A DNA stretch of 64,000 nucleotides from Nocardia mangyaensis (GTDB lineage: Bacteria; Actinomycetota; Actinomycetes; Mycobacteriales; Mycobacteriaceae). Position 1 is the first letter of the stretch, and each line of letters starts with the position of its first letter. Under the pieces are notes generated by a model, which saw only the letters and a list, made by a program, of their open reading frames with translations, did no database searches and was not told the origin of the DNA. Shown here in pieces: positions 8,490 to 18,319 of the stretch. The DNA is taken from NCBI RefSeq assembly GCF_001886715.1, contig NZ_CP018082.1, forward strand, positions 1,798,001-1,862,000. The letters are read 5' to 3'. The position numbers and the translations under genes were made by a program.

Positions 8490-9926
8490 GTGACGTTCAG
8501 CACGGCCGAAGAGGTCATCCAGCACATCAAGGAAGAGGACATCGAGTACGTCGATATCCGCTTCTCCGACCTGCCCGGCGTTCAGCAGCACTTCTCGATC
8601 CCGGCCAAGGCGTTCACCGCCGATCTGGCGGAAGAGGGTCTGGCGTTCGACGGCTCCTCGGTGCGTGGCTTCCAGTCGATCGACGAGTCGGACATGCTCC
8701 TGCTCCCCGACTTCAGCACCGCGCGGATCGACCCGTTCCGTAACGCGAAGACGCTCAACCTGAACTTCTTCGTGCACGACCCGTTCACCCGTGAGGCCTA
8801 CTCCCGCGACCCGCGCAACATCGCGCGCAAGGCGGAGGAGTACCTGCGTTCGACCGGTATCGCCGACACCGCCTACTTCGGTGCCGAGGCCGAGTTCTAC
8901 ATCTTCGACGGCATCCGCTACGGCTCCGGCATGAACGGCTCGTTCTACGAGATCGAGTCCGTCTCCGGTTCGTGGAACACCGGCAAGGAGTTCAACCCGG
9001 ACGGCAGCCGCAACCTGGGCTACAAGGTCCGCAACAAGGGCGGCTACTTCCCCGTCGCCCCGTACGACCACTACGTCGACCTGCGCGACGAGATCTCGAC
9101 CAACCTGCAGAACGCGGGCTTCGAGCTCGAGCGCGGCCACCACGAGGTCGGCACCGCCGGTCAGGCCGAGATCAACTACAAGTTCGGCACCCTGCTCGGC
9201 GCGGCCGACGACCTGCAGCTGTTCAAGTACATCGTGAAGAACACCGCGTGGAAGGCCGGCAAGTCGGTCACCTTCATGCCGAAGCCGCTCTTCGGTGACA
9301 ACGGCTCGGGCATGCACGTGCACCAGTCGCTGTGGAAGGACGGCAAGCCGCTGTTCCACGACGAGGCCGGCTACGGTGGCCTCTCGGATCTGGCGCGTCA
9401 CTACATCGGCGGCATCCTGCACCACGCCCCGTCGCTGCTGGCGTTCACCAACCCGACCGTGAACTCCTACCACCGTCTGGTGCCGGGCTACGAGGCCCCC
9501 ATCAACCTGGTGTACTCGCAGCGCAACCGCTCCGCCGCGGTCCGCATCCCGGTCACCGGCAACAACCCGAAGGCCAAGCGCATCGAGTTCCGCGCGCCGG
9601 ACTCCTCGGGCAACCCGTACCTGGCCTTCGCCGCCATGATGATGGCCGGCCTGGACGGCATCAAGAACAAGATCGAGCCGCTGGCCCCGGTCGACAAGGA
9701 CCTCTACGAGCTCCCGCCGGAGGAGGCCAAGAACATCCCCCAGGCCCCCACCAGCCTCGCGACGGTCATCGACCGCCTCGAGCAGGATCACGATTACCTC
9801 ACCGAAGGCAACGTCTTCACCGAGGACCTGATCGAGACCTGGATCTCGCTCAAGCGCGAAAACGAGATCGCCCCGGTCAACCTCCGCCCGCACCCCTACG
9901 AGTTCGAGCTGTACTACGACGTGTGA
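8490..9926 (+). CDS. glnA: Type I glutamine synthetase
   Basis: The 478-aa ATP-dependent enzyme makes glutamine from glutamate and ammonia and assembles as a dodecamer. Metal and substrate motifs are [34 protein letters not shown] and [17 protein letters not shown]. The segment DLYELPPEE carries the tyrosine that GlnE adenylylates in the GSI-beta group. Start GTG 8490 is fixed by AAGGAGA seven bases upstream. The length equals mycobacterial GlnA1. A 250-bp upstream region divergent from the RDD gene should contain its promoter. Confidence 0.97.
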   Translation: MTFSTAEEVIQHIKEEDIEYVDIRFSDLPGVQQHFSIPAKAFTADLAEEGLAFDGSSVRGFQSIDESDMLLLPDFSTARIDPFRNAKTLNLNFFVHDPFTREAYSRDPRNIARKAEEYLRSTGIADTAYFGAEAEFYIFDGIRYGSGMNGSFYEIESVSGSWNTGKEFNPDGSRNLGYKVRNKGGYFPVAPYDHYVDLRDEISTNLQNAGFELERGHHEVGTAGQAEINYKFGTLLGAADDLQLFKYIVKNTAWKAGKSVTFMPKPLFGDNGSGMHVHQSLWKDGKPLFHDEAGYGGLSDLARHYIGGILHHAPSLLAFTNPTVNSYHRLVPGYEAPINLVYSQRNRSAAVRIPVTGNNPKAKRIEFRAPDSSGNPYLAFAAMMMAGLDGIKNKIEPLAPVDKDLYELPPEEAKNIPQAPTSLATVIDRLEQDHDYLTEGNVFTEDLIETWISLKRENEIAPVNLRPHPYEFELYYDV

Positions 9927-9961
9927 GTCGTCACCAGCCGGACCGTCGGTAGCAGTACCTG

Positions 9962-9997
9962 AAACGCCCGTCCCACGCTTCGTGGGGCGGGCGTTTT
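9962..9997 (+). terminator. Rho-independent terminator of glnA
   Basis: A 16-bp stem with a 3-base loop (arms 9962-9977 and 9981-9996, one wobble pair) ends in GGGCGTTTTATTTT, a GC-rich hairpin with a T-tract, 36 bp after the glnA stop. Confidence 0.92.
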
Positions 9998-10046
9998 ATT
10001 TTCTGAAGAGTAGATCGCTACCTAGCTCAACGCAGTCCCCGCCGCG

Positions 10047-10490
10047 CTAGGCGCCGTCAAGCGACATGGACAGCACCGTGCGCGTCGAGCAACCGTCGGG
10101 CGCGGCCTGACCTGCCAGACGCTCGTCGACCCAGCGCAGGACCGCGGGCGTCGCGCTGATCGCGAGACTGACGTGCTCGCTCCATTGGTCCCGCGTATAG
10201 GTGATCTGTGCCCCCGACGCGCACCACTGTGCCACGGCCTTGTCGACCCCCGCGATGTCGATGATCTCGTCGTTGCACCACAGGTTGATACGACACTGAC
10301 CATCATCGGACTTCCCTCCCTGGAGCGACCGCCACCCGCGAATCCGCTCGAGGCAGTCAGGGTATATGTCCGGATCGTGATGGATACCCGAAACGACGAC
10401 GAAGTTCGGGCCGATCGCGGCTGTCGCCCGTGCCGACGAGTGACCGTACGCGCAGCTGATGCACCGGTAGCAGTACGTGACACGCTCGCC
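10047..10490 (-). pseudogene. Truncated secretory lipase (C-terminal remnant)
   Basis: The minus-strand frame from just after an in-frame TGA (about 10490) reads AYGHSSARATA, a damaged GHSxG elbow. It continues with NFVVVSGIHHDPDIYPDC, NLWCNDEIIDIAGVDKAV, WCASGAQITYTRD, SEHVSLAISATP and GCSTRTVLSMSLDGA. The last blocks match the C-terminus of the actinobacterial/fungal secretory lipase (LIP) family, which is normally about 400 aa. Only about 140 residues remain, with no signal peptide or start. It sits directly after glnA and marks where conserved order ends and accessory DNA begins. Confidence 0.65.
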
Positions 10491-10516
10491 TCACGATATT
10501 CGCGGTGCGTTTCGCT

Positions 10517-11053
10517 TCAGGGTTTGGCGGTGACCGATTCGATGACCGCCACGGGGGTAGCAAGGGTGTCAGAGCTGACTCGTCCGCTGACGACATCGGC
10601 TTTGGTACCTCTGACGTCGAGGGAGTGGATCCGCTCCCAGTTCGTGCCGCCGTCGATGACGATCGAAACCCGATACGACTTGGCCGGGTCGAAAGTGACC
10701 GGCTGGGTGACCACCACTCGTAGCTCGTACTTGAAGTTGCATCCTGCCGACCCGAAGCACTGCTTCTCGGTCACAGTGAGTTCGGTTGCGAGGTTGTCCG
10801 CCGAAGGGGCGTCATAGCGAGCTGCGGCCGTGGTCGTCATGCGCGGTGACTCCGGTGTCGCGGCAACTGCCAGGGTGCTGGAGGGTGAAGTGCTCGCGCT
10901 GTCACTGGAGACGATCCCTCCGATCGCGCCGATCGCCAGACCGGTGACGCAGAGTCCGCCGAGAGCTGCCGCCACGATCGCGACGGTCTTTGCGGCGTTG
11001 TTCGGGGCAGGGGGCCGCGGCGGTGCCGGGTACGGGTACTGCGGGCGGGTCAT
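10517..11053 (-). CDS. Proline-rich membrane-anchored hypothetical protein
   Basis: The 178-aa protein has a Pro/Tyr-rich N-terminus (PQYPYPAPPRPPAP), one transmembrane helix around residues 22-48, a Ser/Thr/Ala linker and an extracytoplasmic domain with two cysteines (CFGSAGC). The domain includes ELRVVVTQPVTFDPAKSYRVSI and resembles the MmpS/FxLD-like beta-sandwich modules of actinobacterial surface proteins. No function is assigned. It overlaps the upstream gene by 4 bp (11050-11053). Confidence 0.7.
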   Translation of the reverse strand: MTRPQYPYPAPPRPPAPNNAAKTVAIVAAALGGLCVTGLAIGAIGGIVSSDSASTSPSSTLAVAATPESPRMTTTAAARYDAPSADNLATELTVTEKQCFGSAGCNFKYELRVVVTQPVTFDPAKSYRVSIVIDGGTNWERIHSLDVRGTKADVVSGRVSSDTLATPVAVIESVTAKP

Positions 11054-11577
11054 CGAAGCTCCTCGGTTGTTGTCGATGGTCGATGGAGGGTGTGTGTGAC
11101 GTGCCGCCAGGCGCGACGGAGTAGGGTGCGCAGCCCGTTCGGCGCGGAATTCTGCTGCGGTGCAACAGGAACAGTGCGCAGGAGTCCGAGCCGGTCGGCG
11201 ACCTCGGCTGGCGTCGGCACCGGACCGCGCGGATACGGCAGGTCGAGCGTGGTCGGGGGCCTTGCCGAACCGGAGGCAGGTTCGGGCGCGCTGTGCTCAG
11301 CGGCGTATTGCTCGAGCGTCTGACTGGTCAGATGCCAGCCATGGCAGGCGGGGCACTTGTAGCAACGTGTTTCGCGACGAGCGGGATCGCGCCGGTCGAG
11401 GCAGGCCAGTACCAGCTCGGCGTCGAGCCGGGTGAAGTAGCGGCGTTTGCCGTACAGGCACCTGGTCGTCGGAACGCGCGTGCGTCGACTGAACAGATCG
11501 TGCCCGTGCCGGAGCGGCAGTGCATGCGAGGCGCGGTGCATACGCCGGCGACTACGGAGCTGTCGAGGGGTGGACAT
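11050..11577 (-). CDS. Small zinc-ribbon protein, mobile-element associated type
   Basis: The 175-aa product starts at ATG 11577, preceded by AGGAGA six bases upstream; the open frame to 11679 is not needed. The segment CLYGKRRYFTRLDAELVLACLDR and the cysteine cluster CYKCPACHGWHL form a zinc-ribbon-like module. Short proteins of this kind are common in actinobacterial phages and integrative elements. The C-terminal half is low-complexity and basic. The divergent TTGAC-R-ATGTTTTCA elements lie in its 5' region. Confidence 0.65.
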   Translation of the reverse strand: MSTPRQLRSRRRMHRASHALPLRHGHDLFSRRTRVPTTRCLYGKRRYFTRLDAELVLACLDRRDPARRETRCYKCPACHGWHLTSQTLEQYAAEHSAPEPASGSARPPTTLDLPYPRGPVPTPAEVADRLGLLRTVPVAPQQNSAPNGLRTLLRRAWRHVTHTLHRPSTTTEELR

Positions 11578-11733
11578 ACGGTCTCCTAGGCGTTCGAGGG
11601 CGCGACGAACAGCGGCCTCTGTGGGCCGTCGATCTGGGGAATCGGTGGTGGAGCGACCGGTTTCGCCTCTGATCGGCACTCGGGGGTCGCTGCGTCGTTA
11701 CCGTAGCATCAAAGTCATGTCGCCTGCAAGCAG

Positions 11734-11748
11734 TTAACAATGTTTTCA
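11734..11748 (+). promoter_or_regulatory. Island element A1 (TTAACAATGTTTTCA)
   Basis: This is one of five copies of a 15-bp element in intergenic DNA of the island. It faces the methyltransferase gene and is paired with an inverted copy (A2) 20 bp downstream. It could be a -35 region followed by a conserved spacer, or an operator. Confidence 0.6.
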
Positions 11749-11768
11749 GAGACCAGTACCGCCGCTTG

Positions 11769-11783
11769 TGAAAACATCGTCAA
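11769..11783 (-). promoter_or_regulatory. Island element A2 (TTGACGATGTTTTCA)
   Basis: On the minus strand the element reads TTGACGATGTTTTCA, identical over 15 bp to copies near 24.84 and 37.06 kb. It faces the zinc-ribbon gene. TACGTT at 11795-11800 could serve as a -10 box for the divergent methyltransferase gene. Confidence 0.65.
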
Positions 11784-11847
11784 AATGAGCGTGCTACGTT
11801 GAGGATTGACGACCTCCCGCCATCGGTGGCGGGTCGAAAGGAGGCCC

Positions 11848-13785
11848 ATGTCCGACACATCGCCCACGGTCGCCGCGGCGGAAATCGCCAGGCTTGCGGG
11901 CGTCACGCGCGCCACTGTCAGCAACTGGCGCCGCAGGCATGCCGACTTTCCTGCCCCGACTTCGGGTGGCACCGAGACACGTCCTGTGTTCGACCTTGGT
12001 GAGGTGCAGAAGTGGCTGCGCGGACACGGTGTGCAATCAGCGGATTCGCCGGTGCAACGCCTGCGATCTCTGCTGCGCTCCGACGTCGATCCGGCGTCCG
12101 TGCCCACCCTCATAGGCCAGATCGGTGCCGACAGCTCGCCAGTGCATGCCGCTGTCAACGCTGCCATCGGTGTGGTCGGTCTCAAACAGACGCTCGACAC
12201 CTTGGCGGAACGTGGGCTCGACGCGGTGCCCAGCACGGGTGTCTATCCGACTGATCATCCGGTCGCGGCCCTCATGGCCGACCTGCTCGCTGCCTCCGCT
12301 TCGCTGCCGCGGAGCAGTATTCTCGATCCGGCCTGCGGCAGTGGAACCTTGCTGATCGAGGCGGCGCGGATCGGCGCGACCTCGCTCGCGGGCCAAGACT
12401 CTCTGCCGGTCCAGTCCGCCCGCACCGAAAGGCTGTTGAGCGCGGAGTTACCCGGGGTCTCCGTCGACATCCGCACGGGCAACAGCCTCCTCGCTGATGC
12501 TTTCCCAGGCGAAAAGTTCGATGCCGTCATCACCAATCCCCCCTATGCACAAAGAGATTGGGGTGCCGATCAGCTCGCTCTCGACATGCGCTGGGAATAC
12601 TCGGTTCCTCCGCGCGGCGAATCCGAACTCGCTTGGGTGCAGCACGCCATCTCGCACCTGGTTCCTGGCGGTACCGCGGTCGTCCTGCTACCGCCTGCGG
12701 TCGCTTCCCGGACATCCGGCCGACGAATCAGGATGGAACTGCTGCGTGCAGGTGCCCTCCGGGCAGTGGTCGCACTGCCCCCGGGTGCGTCGACGCCACG
12801 TCAGATCGGTCTGCAGATCTGGATCTTGCGCCGACCCGATCGCGCTGCCTCCGAGGACTCCATCTTTTTCGCCGACGCGGCCCGCCTCCCGCACCGTGGC
12901 GACACTCAACCGGATTGGCAGGTCCTCGCCGACCGGCTCATCGATTCGTGGCGTTACTTCGATCACGGCGACACCGAAGCGGCCACCATAGCCGATTTCA
13001 GCGCGGTCGTCCGTGTGATGGACATTCTCGATGACGACGTCGACCTCACTCCCGCGAGACGAGTACGCGCCGCGGTCGACACCGGCAGTGTCGCATCCTC
13101 CGCCCATGCCGCTGTCGCGCTGCTCGGTGAACACCTCGCCTACCTCCGCGATACCGCTGCCACCTTGGAAGTGTGGCCCGCCGGCAGTGGTACCGCCCTG
13201 CGCACCGCCACGGTCGGTGACCTCGAACGTGGCGGCGTCGTTCGAATAGTCAGCTCCTCGACAGAACTCGCTGATTCCGATGCCCCAGTCCGTCCCGTTC
13301 TCTCTGCCCGAGACCTTCTTTCGGGCCGCGGTCCGTCTGGCCTCACCGGGCCGGGTGTCCAGGTCTCTTCCGAACCGATTCGCGACGGTGATGTCCTGGT
13401 CTCCCGATTCCGCGATGACCATGGCGCCGCTCAAGGCGCCCGCGTCGCCGAAGGTGAGGACGTCGGGGCAGTTCCCGGTGCGGGTGTCATCGTCTTCCGC
13501 ACCGACCCGGACCGGATGGACCCCTGGTTCTTCGCCGGTTTCGTCGGCAGCCCTGACAACTCGGCAGCCATGGTCGGCGCAACAACCATCCGCCTCGACC
13601 CTTTCCGCTTGCGCATCCCCAACGTGCACCCAGTTGATCAGAAGCCGTACGCGGAGGCGTTCCGGCGATTGCACCGGCTGCGGGTGGCGGCGGTGCATAC
13701 AGCCGATGCTGCCCAACGGGCAGCAGATCTGATCGGGACCGGGCTCACCTCGGGCGCGTTGGAACCGCCTACCAAGGACGAGTGA
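11848..13785 (+). CDS. N-6 DNA methyltransferase with specificity-like C-terminus
   Basis: The 645-aa protein starts at ATG 11848, directly behind AAAGGAGG. The N-terminus holds a helix-turn-helix (IARLAGVTRATVSNWRRRH). The SAM-binding motif DPACGSGTLLIEAARIG is near residue 160 and the catalytic NPPYAQRDWG near 230, so it is a type I/IIG-like adenine methylase. The last 220 residues, including RPVLSARDLLSG, IRDGDVLVSRFRDD and RLDPFRLRIP, read like a single HsdS-type target-recognition domain. No nuclease domain is fused. It converges with the UvrD/DruE-like operon (3 bp between stops) and is probably the self-marking partner. Confidence 0.85.
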   Translation: MSDTSPTVAAAEIARLAGVTRATVSNWRRRHADFPAPTSGGTETRPVFDLGEVQKWLRGHGVQSADSPVQRLRSLLRSDVDPASVPTLIGQIGADSSPVHAAVNAAIGVVGLKQTLDTLAERGLDAVPSTGVYPTDHPVAALMADLLAASASLPRSSILDPACGSGTLLIEAARIGATSLAGQDSLPVQSARTERLLSAELPGVSVDIRTGNSLLADAFPGEKFDAVITNPPYAQRDWGADQLALDMRWEYSVPPRGESELAWVQHAISHLVPGGTAVVLLPPAVASRTSGRRIRMELLRAGALRAVVALPPGASTPRQIGLQIWILRRPDRAASEDSIFFADAARLPHRGDTQPDWQVLADRLIDSWRYFDHGDTEAATIADFSAVVRVMDILDDDVDLTPARRVRAAVDTGSVASSAHAAVALLGEHLAYLRDTAATLEVWPAGSGTALRTATVGDLERGGVVRIVSSSTELADSDAPVRPVLSARDLLSGRGPSGLTGPGVQVSSEPIRDGDVLVSRFRDDHGAAQGARVAEGEDVGAVPGAGVIVFRTDPDRMDPWFFAGFVGSPDNSAAMVGATTIRLDPFRLRIPNVHPVDQKPYAEAFRRLHRLRVAAVHTADAAQRAADLIGTGLTSGALEPPTKDE

Positions 13786-13788
13786 CGG

Positions 13789-16026
13789 CTACTGCTTCAG
13801 CAGCTCGGAGAGCTCACCGCTCCATGTGACCACCAACTGATCGCGTGCCCGGCTGGCGGCGACATAGAGGAGCGAGCGTTCGCGCTGCTGGGCCTCGTTG
13901 AGTTCCTCCTCTGGCACGCCACGCAATTGGTGCTGTGACGGCACATGATCACGATCGATACCGGCGAGCACGACACAGCGGAATTCCATGCCTTTGGATC
14001 GGTGCATCGTCAGCACGGGAACCTGTCCGCTGGTCGGCAGGTCGTCATCGAGTACTTTGGCGGCAACACCGCGTTCGTTGAGTGCGCGCTCGATGAGGTC
14101 ACGTTCGCGATGGCCGCGCGCGAGGACCGCGATGTCGGCCGGACCGATGCCGTCGGCAATCCAGGTCTTCAGCTGGTCGGCGATCGAATCCAGTTCCTCG
14201 ACGACCGAAGCACAGGGGACCAGGCGCGGGTCCGGGCCGAGACGGGCGGAGGTGTAGCCCGCCGTGGACTCCTCACCTTCCTCGAGATCGCGATAGGTCG
14301 CACCCTCGAGGATGCTCACGGCGAAGTGCAGGTTCTGGGCGGTGGTGCGGTAATTGAGGGTGAGCTTGCTGGAACGCCCACCCCGGATGTTGATGCCGAG
14401 ACGGCCGAGGACCACCGGCTGGCCGTAGATCCGCTGATGCGAGTCCTCGGCGATGAACAGGTCGTTCGGACCCTCCTCGACCAGTGCGCGGAGCAACGCC
14501 CAGTGTGTAGCGTGCAGGTCCTGCGCTTCGTCGACGATCACATGTTCGGCAATGGTGTGCCCCGTGGACCTGGCTCGCCACTGCAAGTCCGCTGCGGCCA
14601 AGGCGAGGACCTCGGGGAAACTGAGTCGCCCGGCGTTGCGCCCGCGCTTGCGGTACTCCTCGATCAGCTGCCACACGGCGGACCGCTGCGGGCGGCTGAG
14701 CCGTACGCCCCGGCCGGCCCGCGGCACCTTCAAGTACTCGGCTTGGGTCGTGATGCGATTGCCCAGCACCACGCTGACGTATTCCGCGGCCAGGAACGAC
14801 GAATGCTTCAATCGCGGGTCGAGGGTGTTCTGGACGCCAGCAGCCACTTCCGACCACCCGAAATCGGCATTGACAGTTCGTCCACGCCGTGTCGAAGTTC
14901 CGGGACCGAAGACCGCGGTGAATGCTTCGTCGCATTCCTTGTTGCGCCGCAGATGCGCTGCGGCGAGTTTGTCGATGCCGGCGATGTAGACACCGCGATC
15001 GCCTGGCTCGTCGGCAATGGTGAGGGAGGGATCGAGCGCGCGGAGGTCGTCGAGCAGTGATTTGGCGAGGGTCTTGTTGTAGGTCGTCAGCACGATTCGC
15101 GCGTCCGGATTCTGCTGCGCCAGGTAACGGGCACGGTGCAGCGCGACCACGGTCTTGCCGGTCCCTGCTCCGCCCGAGAGCCGGAAAGCGCCGCGCTGCT
15201 GCTTCTCCACGAACCGGCGCTGGTTCGGATGCAGGAAGGTTCGCCAGGCTTTGAAGTCACCTTCTTCGATGACGCGGCGGAGCTCGTCGTTGTCATCGAC
15301 GAGGGTGAACTGCATTCTGGTCGCGGGGTGTTCGAGAGCGGCCAGGATCTGTTCGTTCTCGTCGAGACTCTCGTCCACGGGCCGCTCGGTGAAGCCCAGC
15401 GTGTCACGGATGTCGTCGATGGACCGGCCGACCGCGAGTTCGAGGATGGCGTTCTGCTGCCAGGTCACCTCGGTGGTCTGCGCTACCGCGAACACGCCAT
15501 CCTGGTCGGGTGCGGTGAGGACCTCGGTTGCCAGTGCCGCGTCGAGACCGAGGCGATCGGTGAGCTGTTCGAGAACATAACCGGCACGGCTGAGGTAGCC
15601 GATGGTCGGTTGGGCCGCCATGGCCGCGAGCACCCCGAGTGGATCGGGTACGACCGAGCGCTTCTTACGATCGGCGTTGCCGTCGAGCTCGCCGACAATG
15701 CCTTCGAGCACGCCGTTGACCGGGTTGACCCGCAGGGTGGACTTCTCGGCCAGCTTGTTGGCCACATCGTGTTTCCACGTGCCGAGATAGATGTAGGTGG
15801 CGTCGCCGAATCTGTCATCGATGCGGAACATCAGCGCTCGGTAGTTCAGATCTACCCGTCCGGTGCGCACTCGAGCATCGGCGGAGCCCCTGATGGGTTC
15901 GATGTGCAGCCCCGGCGCGGTGTCGTCGGCCCGGACCTTTTCGAAGAAGTCGTAGACCTTGTCCTTGACCGACCCGTCGAGCTTCGGCATCGATTTGTTG
16001 TTCGTCGCCAACACAACGGTCGCCAC
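13789..16026 (-). CDS. UvrD-like helicase with toxin-like N-terminus, paralogue 1
   Basis: The 745-aa SF1 helicase has Walker A SGGAGTGKTVV near residue 285, DEAQDLHATHW near 497, LNYRTTAQNL, TMHRSKGMEF and YVAASRARDQL, so the helicase motifs are complete. The first 120 residues (SVKDKVYDFFEKV, then RVRTGRVDLNYRALMFRID and YIYLGTWKHD) read like a RelE/ParE-fold toxin domain, an inference by pattern. RVNPVNGVLEGIVGEL links the domains. The start is GTG 16026. It is the third gene of the minus-strand operon from 24678, with 76 bp to the upstream paralogue. The helicase part is most like GajB/UvrD. Confidence 0.82.
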   Translation of the reverse strand: MATVVLATNNKSMPKLDGSVKDKVYDFFEKVRADDTAPGLHIEPIRGSADARVRTGRVDLNYRALMFRIDDRFGDATYIYLGTWKHDVANKLAEKSTLRVNPVNGVLEGIVGELDGNADRKKRSVVPDPLGVLAAMAAQPTIGYLSRAGYVLEQLTDRLGLDAALATEVLTAPDQDGVFAVAQTTEVTWQQNAILELAVGRSIDDIRDTLGFTERPVDESLDENEQILAALEHPATRMQFTLVDDNDELRRVIEEGDFKAWRTFLHPNQRRFVEKQQRGAFRLSGGAGTGKTVVALHRARYLAQQNPDARIVLTTYNKTLAKSLLDDLRALDPSLTIADEPGDRGVYIAGIDKLAAAHLRRNKECDEAFTAVFGPGTSTRRGRTVNADFGWSEVAAGVQNTLDPRLKHSSFLAAEYVSVVLGNRITTQAEYLKVPRAGRGVRLSRPQRSAVWQLIEEYRKRGRNAGRLSFPEVLALAAADLQWRARSTGHTIAEHVIVDEAQDLHATHWALLRALVEEGPNDLFIAEDSHQRIYGQPVVLGRLGINIRGGRSSKLTLNYRTTAQNLHFAVSILEGATYRDLEEGEESTAGYTSARLGPDPRLVPCASVVEELDSIADQLKTWIADGIGPADIAVLARGHRERDLIERALNERGVAAKVLDDDLPTSGQVPVLTMHRSKGMEFRCVVLAGIDRDHVPSQHQLRGVPEEELNEAQQRERSLLYVAASRARDQLVVTWSGELSELLKQ

Positions 16027-16102
16027 AGCACACCTCAGTTCCTTCGATCGGCGACGTGCGCCGATTTCTTGCCGGTCAGGATCGAGTCGAGCGCGGATGC
16101 GG

Positions 16103-18319
16103 CTACTGTGCCGCGGTGTGGAGCAGGGCGGAACGCCGTCCGCTCCACGTCACGACGAGCTGGTCGCGCGCACGGCTCGCCGCTACATACAGCAGTGACC
16201 GTTCCCGGAGCTCGGCCTCGGCCCGCTCTTCCTCGGGCGCTTCGTTCAGTACCGACTTGGCCGGTACATGCGCGTCGTCCACACCGGCGAGAATCACCTT
16301 CGCGAACTCCATGCCTTTGGACCGGTGCATGGTCAGCACTTGCACGTGTCCTGGCCCGGCCGGGTTGTCGTCGAGCACCCGCGCGTCGATTCCACGCTCA
16401 CCCAGCGCCCGAACGAACTGGCTGCGATCGTTCTTTCCACGGGTCAGGATCGCTATGCTCGACGGCTCGACTCCCTCATCGAGCCAGGAACGAACACGGG
16501 CGGCCACCTGGTCGAGCTCATCCGACAGCGAGGTGCACGCGAGGAGAATCGGTTCGGGACCGGTTCGCGCCGAACGGTATCCGTGTGTGGATTCCTCGGC
16601 TTCTTCCAGGTCGCGGTAGTCGGCGCCGGAGAGAATGTCGACCGCGAATTTCAGGTTCTCGGCGGTGGTGCGGTAATTCAGCGTCAGGCGTCGAGAACGG
16701 CCCACGATCTTCACCCCGAGCCGACCGAGCACCACCGGCTGGCCGAAGATGCGTTGGTGGGAGTCCTCGGCGATGAACATGTCGTCGGGCCCTTCGGCGA
16801 CCAGAGCCCGCAGCATCGCCCAGTGGGTGGCATGCAGATCTTGAGCTTCGTCGACGATCACATGGTCTGCGATGAAGGGCTCGCCCGCATTGCCGCGCCT
16901 GCGCAGGTACTCCGCTGCCAGCGCGAGTACCTCCGGAAAGCTGACGGTGCCGTCCATCCGGCCGCGACGCCGGAATGCCTCGATCAACTTCCAGACGGCG
17001 ATCCGCTGCGGGCGGTTCAGCCGTACTCCGCGCCCGGCCCGGGCGACCTTCGCGTACTCGGCGACGGTGGTCACCTGATTGGCCAGCACTACCGCTGTGT
17101 ACTCATTGTCGAGGAAGGCCGGGGTGGCCAGACGCGGATCCAGACCGGAGTCCACCGATTTGGTGATCTCCCGCCACACCTTGAGTGTGTCGGTGCGCCG
17201 CGGCGACAAGTCGGTGGCACTGCCCAGCACCGCTTCTGTGACCGGTGCCAGATCGCGGGCTCGGACCAGGACATCGCTGGCCAACTTGTCGACTCCGTCG
17301 ATGTAGACGCCGATGTCGCCAGGCTTCGCGGCGATCGTGATGCCGGGTTCCAGCGTCTGGAGGTCTGCGTGCAACTGCCGGGCGAGCGTTCGATTGAACG
17401 TGGTGAGCACGATGCGGGCGTCCGGGTTACGACGCCACAGATTGCGAGCTCGATGCAGCGCGACGACCGTCTTGCCCGTGCCTGCGCCACCGGACAGCCG
17501 AAACGCGCCGTTGTAGTGCTTGTCGGCGTAGGCCCGCTGTTCGGGATGCAGGAAGGTCCGCCAGGCGGCGAAGCTGCCACCTTCGATGACGCGCCGTAGC
17601 TCGTCGGCATCGTCGCCGATGTAGTTGAACTGGATCTGGCTGGCGGGGTGTTCGAGCGCCTGCAGGATCTGGTCGTCCTCGGCGAGCGATGGATCGACCG
17701 GGTTCTCGGTGAGACGCAATTTCTCCCGGATGTCTCCGATACCGACGCCGCAGGCCAGTTCGAGTAGTGCGTGCCCCTGCCAGCCGTCGACGTCGGCGGC
17801 GATCGTGTTGAGCACATGGTCGTCGGCGGCCACCAGTGCGCGCTCGGCGAGATTCGCGTCGAGGCCGAGCTCCTGGGTGAGCTGTTCGGCGGTGAACCCC
17901 AAGCCGGTCAGATAGCCCGAATGTGCCTGAGTACGAGCATGACCGGGGGTCGGGGTCGGCTCGATCGGCAGATCATCGTGCACGATGAGGTCGAGCACGC
18001 CATTGACCGGGTTCACCTGGAGGCCGGCGCGGGGTGCCAGCTCGGCAGCCGCGTCGTCAGGCCACGCGCCCATGTAGACATAGGAGGCCTCACCGCCACC
18101 TGTCGGCGTCACCGAGAACAGGATCGCAGTGTGGCCCAGCCCGATTCGGCTGACTCGGACCCGGTCGTCGCGCGCACCCGGGACCGTTCCGATCTGCGGG
18201 ATCGCTGCGGACTCGTTGTTCTGCAGCGTGTCGAGAAAATCGAATGCTCGTCGTTTGACCGGACCATCGAGGTCGCTGCCCGACTTCCGCTGGCTGGTCA
18301 TCACGATGTGCGCCATCAC
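16103..18319 (-). CDS. UvrD-like helicase with toxin-like N-terminus, paralogue 2
   Basis: The 738-aa protein has the same architecture as its neighbour at 13789-16026. A toxin-like N-domain (DDRVRVSRIGLGHTAILFSV, YVYMGAWPDD) is followed by the linker LQVNPVNGVLDLIV. Walker A SGGAGTGKTVVALHRAR is near residue 276, DEAQDLHATHWAMLRAL near 488, and LNYRTTAENL, TMHRSKGMEF and YVAASRARDQL follow. The start is GTG 18319 or ATG 18316, overlapping the stop of the giant helicase gene, so translation is coupled. The pair looks like an old tandem duplication in which both copies keep all motifs. Confidence 0.82.
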   Translation of the reverse strand: MMAHIVMTSQRKSGSDLDGPVKRRAFDFLDTLQNNESAAIPQIGTVPGARDDRVRVSRIGLGHTAILFSVTPTGGGEASYVYMGAWPDDAAAELAPRAGLQVNPVNGVLDLIVHDDLPIEPTPTPGHARTQAHSGYLTGLGFTAEQLTQELGLDANLAERALVAADDHVLNTIAADVDGWQGHALLELACGVGIGDIREKLRLTENPVDPSLAEDDQILQALEHPASQIQFNYIGDDADELRRVIEGGSFAAWRTFLHPEQRAYADKHYNGAFRLSGGAGTGKTVVALHRARNLWRRNPDARIVLTTFNRTLARQLHADLQTLEPGITIAAKPGDIGVYIDGVDKLASDVLVRARDLAPVTEAVLGSATDLSPRRTDTLKVWREITKSVDSGLDPRLATPAFLDNEYTAVVLANQVTTVAEYAKVARAGRGVRLNRPQRIAVWKLIEAFRRRGRMDGTVSFPEVLALAAEYLRRRGNAGEPFIADHVIVDEAQDLHATHWAMLRALVAEGPDDMFIAEDSHQRIFGQPVVLGRLGVKIVGRSRRLTLNYRTTAENLKFAVDILSGADYRDLEEAEESTHGYRSARTGPEPILLACTSLSDELDQVAARVRSWLDEGVEPSSIAILTRGKNDRSQFVRALGERGIDARVLDDNPAGPGHVQVLTMHRSKGMEFAKVILAGVDDAHVPAKSVLNEAPEEERAEAELRERSLLYVAASRARDQLVVTWSGRRSALLHTAAQ

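Noticed and set aside
10022..10483. Minus-strand 153-aa frame after glnA
   Set aside because: Arg/Ser/Thr-rich and in a different frame from the lipase remnant, which has recognisable motifs.
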